From Argopecten irradians (Eukaryota; Mollusca; Bivalvia; Pectinida; Pectinidae), in NCBI RefSeq assembly GCF_041381155.1, contig NC_091146.1, forward strand, positions 2,621,224 to 2,685,223: a DNA stretch of 64,000 bases, given 5' to 3'. Shown here piece by piece: positions 57,393-64,000 of this stretch. Made by a program: the position numbers and the translations under genes. Position 1 is the stretch's first letter; each line of letters begins with the position of its first letter. The notes under the pieces were generated by a model that had not been told where the DNA came from, did not search any database, and saw only the letters and a program-made list of their open reading frames with translations.

Positions 57393-57979
57393 CAAATTTT
57401 CTTTGGATCATTTACTGGATACTGTTATGGCTTTCATAGATCTACTTTCTATTAAAAATAATTTGTAAAATTGTCTATTAAAATGATTCCTCCAGTATAA
57501 AAACGTCTGAAAAATGAAGAGAAGACATTGTAAGTGTTTTTAAAACAGTATTTATTTTGCAGTTAAGAAAAATAACTGCTACATAAAACTTAAGCACATG
57601 TTTTGCTTATCATTTGTAGCAAAGAGCGATAACTCTTTACCAATATCATGTTTGAGCATCACTTTGGACAGAGAAATACGCAAATTATGCATGATATATA
57701 TACCGGTATGTACAAAAGTTCCTGCTCTGACACATAGCAATTGTACTTATAATTACACAATTCAGTAATAATTGGTATATACACTGATGAAGTTAACTTT
57801 TTACATATATGTACATGCTTTGTACAAAGGATGATGTGGGTTTTGTCAGTGTGATATACAATGTATATGGAGCTTTGTATATGACCAGAGGTGTTGCCTT
57901 GTAGCCAATCAAATCCCTTGTTGCCTTGGTCAAGCCTGTTACTTGAGAGTAGCCGGCGCTTGTTGACCTAACCAATAAT

Positions 57980-58103
57980 TCAGACAAACAGAGTATGGAC
58001 TTCTCCCTCCAATTCAGGGGTTACAGGCACTGACTGGCCCCAGATATCTGCAATCTCATACCAACAGAAGGCATCAGTCCCTCCATTTAGGGAGAAAGAA
58101 AAC
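57980..58103 (-). CDS. Candidate terminal exon of an unrecognised minus-strand gene
   Basis: Read on the minus strand, acceptor TTTCTATTTTTTTTAG precedes 58103. The exon then encodes 40 residues (for example LNGGTDAFCWYEIADIWGQS, then PELEGEVHTLFV) and a stop TGA at 57980-57982. A reverse AATAAA lies at about 57552-57557. The composition looks like real protein, but the family is not recognised and the frame requires an upstream exon ending in phase 2. The stretch 58631-58690 could supply this (KIEDQQTSHASSATKI in the right phase, donor CAG|GTATTT). Confidence 0.4.
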
Positions 58104-58630
58104 CTAAAAAAAATAGAAATAAAAAACAAATGCCACAATGAATATGATGTTGACTAAGTAAATATCATGATAGCATGTACACGTATGTATTACTAGATGT
58201 TTCTGTGGTTTGCCGGCATGCATAAAATATGAATATTGGTCTTAATTAACCGCAAGTAAAAAAGAAAAAAACATTTTGTTTATTTGTTCGTCAAATTACC
58301 AAGTCATGTTATTCATCCAGAAAACCATTTGTATGTCTTTTACCAAGTTAATTAATTATGGACATTTGATCTATTCGAAGGTATTACAACATGTATTTAA
58401 AATTCTACATGGTTAGTATAAAACCATTCTCCAACTCGAACTAAAAAGTCCTATTTCTTACATTAGAAATGTATGTGTTTCAAACAAGGTAAATGTTAAC
58501 CACATTATTTAAAATTTACAAGCAGGAACTTAATGTCATAAAAGAAATATATTGACTAAGTAAGTTTCATAAATTTCAGAAAGACAACTCGTATTTAAGT
58601 ATGAAATCATTTCAGATGTGAAAAAATACC

Positions 58631-58690
58631 TGATCTTCGTAGCCGAAGAGGCATGGCTAGTTTGCTGATCTTCAATTTTCAAACACTGTC
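58631..58690 (-). CDS. Candidate exon of the same minus-strand gene
   Basis: Minus strand, between a possible acceptor GTGACAG and donor ATCAG|GTATTT; reads CLKIEDQQTSHASSATKI and joins in phase to the exon at 58103. It does not join in phase to 59519, so at least one exon between would be missing. Weak. Confidence 0.25.
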
Positions 58691-59518
58691 ACGTCTGGAG
58701 AAAAGTGCTGTTTGTGGCCATGCATTTTAATGTGGTCAGTCTGAAATATTCAACAGTTGTCATTAATAAAGTTTTATAACAAAGAGGCTACAATACTAGT
58801 GCCTTTTTGTTATGATCAATGCCTAGACATATAAATTATAATGTTGGAATGTTACTATTAGATCATGTACATGTTTGTGAAAATGGTTACATACTTTTTA
58901 TACAAAGCAAGTCTTTCACAGACCCATGTGTATCAAAAAGAAAAAAAAAGAAAAATTGTGACTAAATTAAACAATACATCTGTAGAACAAATCATATGCA
59001 GCGTAACTCAAGATTGTCTCCCCTTATTAGTAGTTATTACTACAAATAGTTCAGAAGTTAGGGTCCAGCCTGGACAATCAAATCACTGTGAACTTGGCTT
59101 TTACTTTTTACCTTTCTCTTAGAACATAGGGTCAATTACCTGAATGTAGTGTATTAAATATCAGCTTTGAGTTACAGAATTGAACTACATATGTATCCTT
59201 CAAATTTCATCACCATAAGTCATATATTTAACACTACAGAAATGCAGGGCTTTGCCAGGATATTATTAGATAAGAAGAGGATGAAGAGCCAGTTCTTGTA
59301 AACAATATATCTCACTTCATTCAAAGGGAAGATATTATGAAGTATACATGTATATTGTATAATATACCACATGAGTTATAGCAATCTGATTTTAAAGTTA
59401 ATTATGGAATAAAACTTACAATGAATAAAAACTTTGCTCCCAATACACTTATCAATACAGTGACATTCATATGTACAATATCATACAAACTTTTTTTTTC
59501 CACATTTTGTTTGCTTAC

Positions 59519-59629
59519 CAAATAAAAAAGTTTGGGTAAGTTCTTCTTGCCCAGTCCTGGAATATTTTCTTGATTAAAATCAATTTTATATCTCCGGTAT
59601 TTAATTTCAAAGACATCAATCTGTCAAAT
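59519..59629 (-). CDS. Candidate internal exon of an unrecognised minus-strand gene
   Basis: Minus strand: acceptor TTATTTTCCAG, 111 bases open in one frame (FDRLMSLKLNTGDIKLI, IFQDWARRTYPNFFI), donor TTG|GTAAGC. Good splice signals on both sides and protein-like composition. Family not recognised. Confidence 0.45.
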
Positions 59630-61019
59630 CTGGAAAATAAATGAAAAATAAACTACTGATGGCAATTTAGCATGTTTGTATCTCTGACATATACATGTAT
59701 GTACATGTATACATTTTGTGTATATGTAACTATATGTACCTATAGGTTAACTACCCGTATTTACTTGGGGTTATTGAATCAATATTGCAAGTAAGGTTCT
59801 TTAAAAGATTTACTTTTCCCTATTACACCATGCTGATAACTGTTCTCTTAAAATAAACTTTAACAGAACTATCGAATCAGTTAAAAGTTCTATAAATGTC
59901 CTCATCAAAGACTAGACATACGAAATGTAATTATAAGTATCCACAATTAATTTCAATATTCTATATTTTCATGATAGCAAAAATATTAGAAATATATTAT
60001 TAAATAATCATATAATTATATTAAGCCATTGGTTGCCAGTTATTTACTATAAATAATCTATGTATTTCAAAATTGCATATTGATAAGATTCACAAAGAAA
60101 TCATCAATGTTGGATCTGAATTAATATTCAGTTGACACAATATGTACCATAGATAAATTTAAGAACAAATTAAAGAATGTTTACAAAACATAAATGCCAT
60201 CATTGAATCAGGAATGAGGATTATATTAATTATAACATTATTATTGTATCTAAATTAATGCATCACTACTCTGGTATTTCTAATTTCTTAGTCTAGTGAT
60301 TTTTTTTTCATTACAAAAGCTGTGTCGAAAACATGAAGAGATCCTTTCCTGGTAGGTATATGTACATAATTATGCACTATATTTATTAATTTGTGAAGCT
60401 GCAGAATGTATACCAATGTAAACTTCACCATTTACATATATAAACATTATCCATTATGGTGTGGAATTTATACAATTACCACACTGAAGTTGTGATAACA
60501 CTACCTAACAGCTAGTGTTCATGTTTTATTTGATTTCTAATTTCCTGTTTTATTTGATTTCTTATTTAACCTTTATTCTTTATATAAGCCTATTTAAGCA
60601 AGGTTATGGACAATAGAGAATGATGACAGTCTTGAGTCTTATAAATATATATAATTAGTTCTACATGTACAATTATTATATGTAGATTTCTACATGTACT
60701 ATGTAGTCTACATGTAGGGTACAATTAATGTACATGTATACTTCTTCATGCCAATCATGATTATAAATATAATTTGAAGGATTCATTACAGTATGGGTTG
60801 TGACAATCTAATTCACTGAATATGGATATGCATACACTCCATACAGGACCTGATGATACACAAACTACTAGACTCTACATAGAGTAGACCTACAAACAGT
60901 AGGCCTATCGGACATAATGTATACACCTTTATTTATTGGGTCAGATGGACTGAGCTTTCTTACGGATTTATTTTGGCTTTAATTTTAGGTACTTTGTAAA
61001 AAAACTACTGTCTTAATCA

Positions 61020-61480
61020 GAACCTCTCCGCTTCCGGGCGGCATAGTATTTTATTTTTCATCAGATGTTGGCTTCTCAAACTTACTTTGTGATTGTCGTA
61101 TTTTGTTCCGATAACATAGTTAAGCTACTTGTAATATCGCTGACAGTTAGGCATCCTAGTCGTAGTGTACCGGCAAACATCATATATCGTAATGTATTAC
61201 ACCACATTCACTAATATTGACGATATAATCAAAATATTGTGACAATATCATAGGCCACTGTCTTGATCTGTTGTCACAGACTCCATCCAATCTGGGTCAT
61301 GAGATGCTTGACTCCGCCGAGCCGTAAATGATAAACTATCGATGATCTAGATTTGAACTAGAGCAGACTATATCGAGCAGACGTAAACAACAGCACGTGC
61401 GCGTTTTGACTACAGAGGCCGGGATATCGATGTTGACAATCTTCCGTAGAAAATGAGTAGAGGCGAAAGAAGGTGTTTCA
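61020..61480. promoter_or_regulatory. Possible bidirectional promoter zone
   Basis: GC content and CpG rise here relative to the surroundings. CTTCCGGGCGG at 61030 holds an ETS-type site on the minus strand, and a + strand exon-like start (ATG 61453, donor at 61481) lies at the right edge. It could serve the minus-strand exons at 57980-59629 and a + strand transcript. Inference from composition only. Confidence 0.25.
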
Positions 61481-64000
61481 GGTAATCCGTCGATATGAAT
61501 ATGAAATTTAGACGAGTTTTTTCTCTCTCATAAAACAAACAAGGTTGTTGTTTTGTTGATCAGACAATATTTGTGAAAAGTTTCATTGGGGTCCTGGCCC
61601 TTGGGATATTTTATTAGATTTCCCTGGGAATATGATTCGTTAAGCCCATACAGTGTAGCTGCAATAATTGCCAATTAAAAAAATTAATACAATTATGACA
61701 GTAAATTGAAATTTTGTCAAAATACAGAAAAATATGACTATGAAGTAGCCTAGCCAGTACACGTAAATCACATGCAGGAGCTTGACGTTTTGTCAATTGT
61801 ACATGTACGGTATGTAAATATACAATATACATATATAAACTACTCCTATTGATTTTCAGTACCATATTTAAAAGTGGTTTTAAGAATAGGGGTACCTGCA
61901 CAAGATAAAGAATAAAAAAAAAGATCAGTCAGAAGGTGACATCTTTTAGCTAAAACAGTAGCTAATTTGTTGCAGCTAATGACAAGTAATGTACAATGTA
62001 GAACTACATTTGTACTTTATGCTAGGCCTATTAATACAAGTTCTTAAAAAAAACAAGTTACAAAGTGCATTGTCTATATAGAATAATTATCGTTGTATGT
62101 AAAACATCACGCCTTTATAAAACATTCTAGTGTCATAATTACACAGATTTATTGTTAATTTATTCTGATTTGTTGGTTTTCTTATTATTATGTTAATTAC
62201 ATGTTGAGTAAAATATTGTAACAGGCAACTACATTTGTACATGTAGGCTTATGCTGTATATAATAAATTGACTGACTGCTGTATTGAGATTTGTGATGAA
62301 ATCCGTGATATTTGGGGATATTTAATAATTATGATTGTAGTGTAAATGCATGCCTGTTGGTATCTCTAGCTATGCAGGTTGCTTATACATGTATATATAT
62401 ATTTGGACATGAATCACATCATGACATGACTGACTAATATTACCATATTGCAGTTACAACGATGCATTAAATGGTTTCTAATAAAATATCAAATATAACA
62501 CGCACACACGGGACTGACTTTATTTCATAATAACAATTCCATATGACATCCTTAAGCTTTTGCAATAACTTATTTTATGAAAAAATTATGTCAGATGCTA
62601 CATGTATATATCTCTGGTAACTCTAGATAAAAAAAACGCCTTAGCAAAAGTTGCTAAAACCTTTCTTTTATCTTTAGCAAAAAAGAAATGTTTTTAGCAG
62701 AACACACCTAGTGCCCAACAAAGTCACTTCTACAATAGCGCATAGGGCAAAATTTGCAATGCTTTAAATTGCTAAAAGTAAACTAAGAAAATAGTAAAAG
62801 AACATGATATTTTCATACTCTTCCACATATCCCTCCCTTTATTCCTCAAGGCCATAACCAGGCCATTATTTTTTCAGTGTAACACTTGGAATGACAAATG
62901 TTTAGGAACTTAAATTCCATCTTGAATCATATGGATTTGATAGCTCAGGTATTTAGAATGAAAAAAAAAATGAAACTACAAATTTATTATCGTTCTTCAG
63001 CCAAAAAAATGGCTTAGTAAAAAATGCTAAAATGATTATCTTTATTTTAGCAATTAGTGTCTTCTATTAGCAAAATGCCCAAAATTCTATCCATAGAGTG
63101 AGCACAGTATATGATTTTTCCTGAAACTTTTAATATCTAATTTAATTAAAACACTGGTAAGGCTGAGTCATCTGATTTATTGTATATATAACCCAATGTT
63201 AAGAGAAACTTGAACATTTTTTTTATCTTACTATGACTATTTTAGAGGGAAAAAACCAATGCATTTGATGACAAAGTGTTCTTTATTTCTAGAACAGTGT
63301 ACAATATGATTCCGACTTCTAATGAAAGTGTTAACACAGTATGCCATCTCCAGTATATTACATGCAGTTTGACTTTATGTCCGTAGATTCAGCTAAAATA
63401 ACTTGTAGATCATGTGCAGTTGGAATGTAAATGTTTCTCTTTTACATTTCAGGGATTGCAGTGGCAAGAAGATCAAGTAAAGAACTTTTGGAAGATAAAT
63501 AACATAAAGCAGAAAACAGACTTTGTCATTGTTTTCCTATGGATGGGGAGGGGAGGGAGGGGAGGAGGGTTCTAGGCTGTGTAACAGATCCTCTACGAAA
63601 AAAATCGACCCACTAAAGTCGAAGTTCCTAGAAAAAAATAGTTGAAGAAGGTGAACCTCTTTGAATGTGAATCGTTTAAAGCTATCATGAAGTGACAAAA
63701 CAATCTGATTGTCATTTCTTCTTTTAATAGATAAATGTATTTACAACATGTACGTATATCTACATGTACATGTATATAAAACTTAAACAATATGCTATGG
63801 TGAAGAAAACTTGTTAAAATGTGACCTTTTTGTCAGACAATTTGTAATTTCTTATAAGACTTCGCTAGGTTGTCTCCTGATGGTAGCATTACCCGACTGT
63901 ACGTGTTGAAGGAGGTTATAAACATGTGCGGATGCTGCAACCTAGTAGCCTCGTGACCTGATCATTTGGAATGTTTAGGGCCATAAGCTCCTTGCTATGA

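Larger units (their letters stand above)
58104..63999. other. AT-rich region with few landmarks
   Basis: Apart from the candidate exons, mostly noncoding. ACATGTA-rich low-complexity stretches occur at 59690-59715 and 60660-60740. Two related stretches built of TTAGCAAAA/TTGCTAAAA words lie at 62628-62700 and 63010-63085. A purine-rich GGGGAGGGGAGGGAGGGGAG lies at 63545-63565. The + strand ATG at 61453 opens a 9-codon frame with a good donor (TTCAG|GTAATC at 61481). Confidence 0.5.

Noticed and set aside
60650..60745. Regulatory element made of ACATGTA words
   Set aside because: Such words are frequent across the window and typical of bivalve AT-rich DNA; no special arrangement is seen.

Overview
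The window looks like nuclear DNA of a marine invertebrate, most likely a bivalve mollusc. The reasons are intron-split genes with GT/AG splice sites, a PAN plus fibrinogen-domain lectin gene of the kind expanded in bivalves, degenerate LTR retrotransposons, many repeats rich in ACATGTA words, and interspersed repeats ending in an AGGCCCATGGGCCT-type palindrome. The species call is inference. No operon, Shine-Dalgarno site or CRISPR array is present.

Layout. Positions 1-8134 are a 42-bp satellite and 8135-15797 an unrelated 48-bp satellite; they abut directly. Both periods are divisible by 3, so the long open frames there are artefacts. Positions 15958-18008 hold an interspersed element with tandem ~150-bp cores and palindromic tails, with an end module duplicated 1369 bp apart. 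A near-perfect 65-bp inverted repeat lies at 18294-18452.

The one convincing host gene is a five-exon fibrinogen-related protein (FREP) gene on the + strand, 20500-38801. Its exons join in phase into a secreted 320-residue PAN/apple plus fibrinogen protein. Intron 1 carries repeats. Intron 2 carries a tRNA-derived repeat, a foldback MITE and an 8.1-kb Gypsy-like LTR retrotransposon (29247-37337).

That LTR element is the most unusual object here. Inside matching LTRs, a Leu-tRNA-type primer binding site and a polypurine tract it carries a ComEA-like helix-hairpin-helix segment, an SR-rich Gag, a broken zinc knuckle, a retropepsin-like protease, the integrase catalytic and C-terminal regions, a PHD finger of KDM7/PHF8 style, and a third reading frame with an SR-rich region followed by a TatD-family metal-dependent nuclease. 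Reverse transcriptase and RNase H are missing, so this copy is non-autonomous, but all expected TatD metal ligands remain.

Positions 40893-52097 are a degenerate BEL/Pao retrotransposon on the minus strand. Its left LTR is split by a 3.6-kb DNA element flanked by TTAA duplications. A second TTAA-flanked element (904 bp) lies at 52948-53851. From 54883 to 57392 there are 21-bp and 44-bp minisatellites and a cluster of short palindromic repeats. The rest (57400-64000) is AT-rich, with weak evidence for a spliced minus-strand gene (57980-59629) and a CpG-richer promoter-like zone near 61000-61480.
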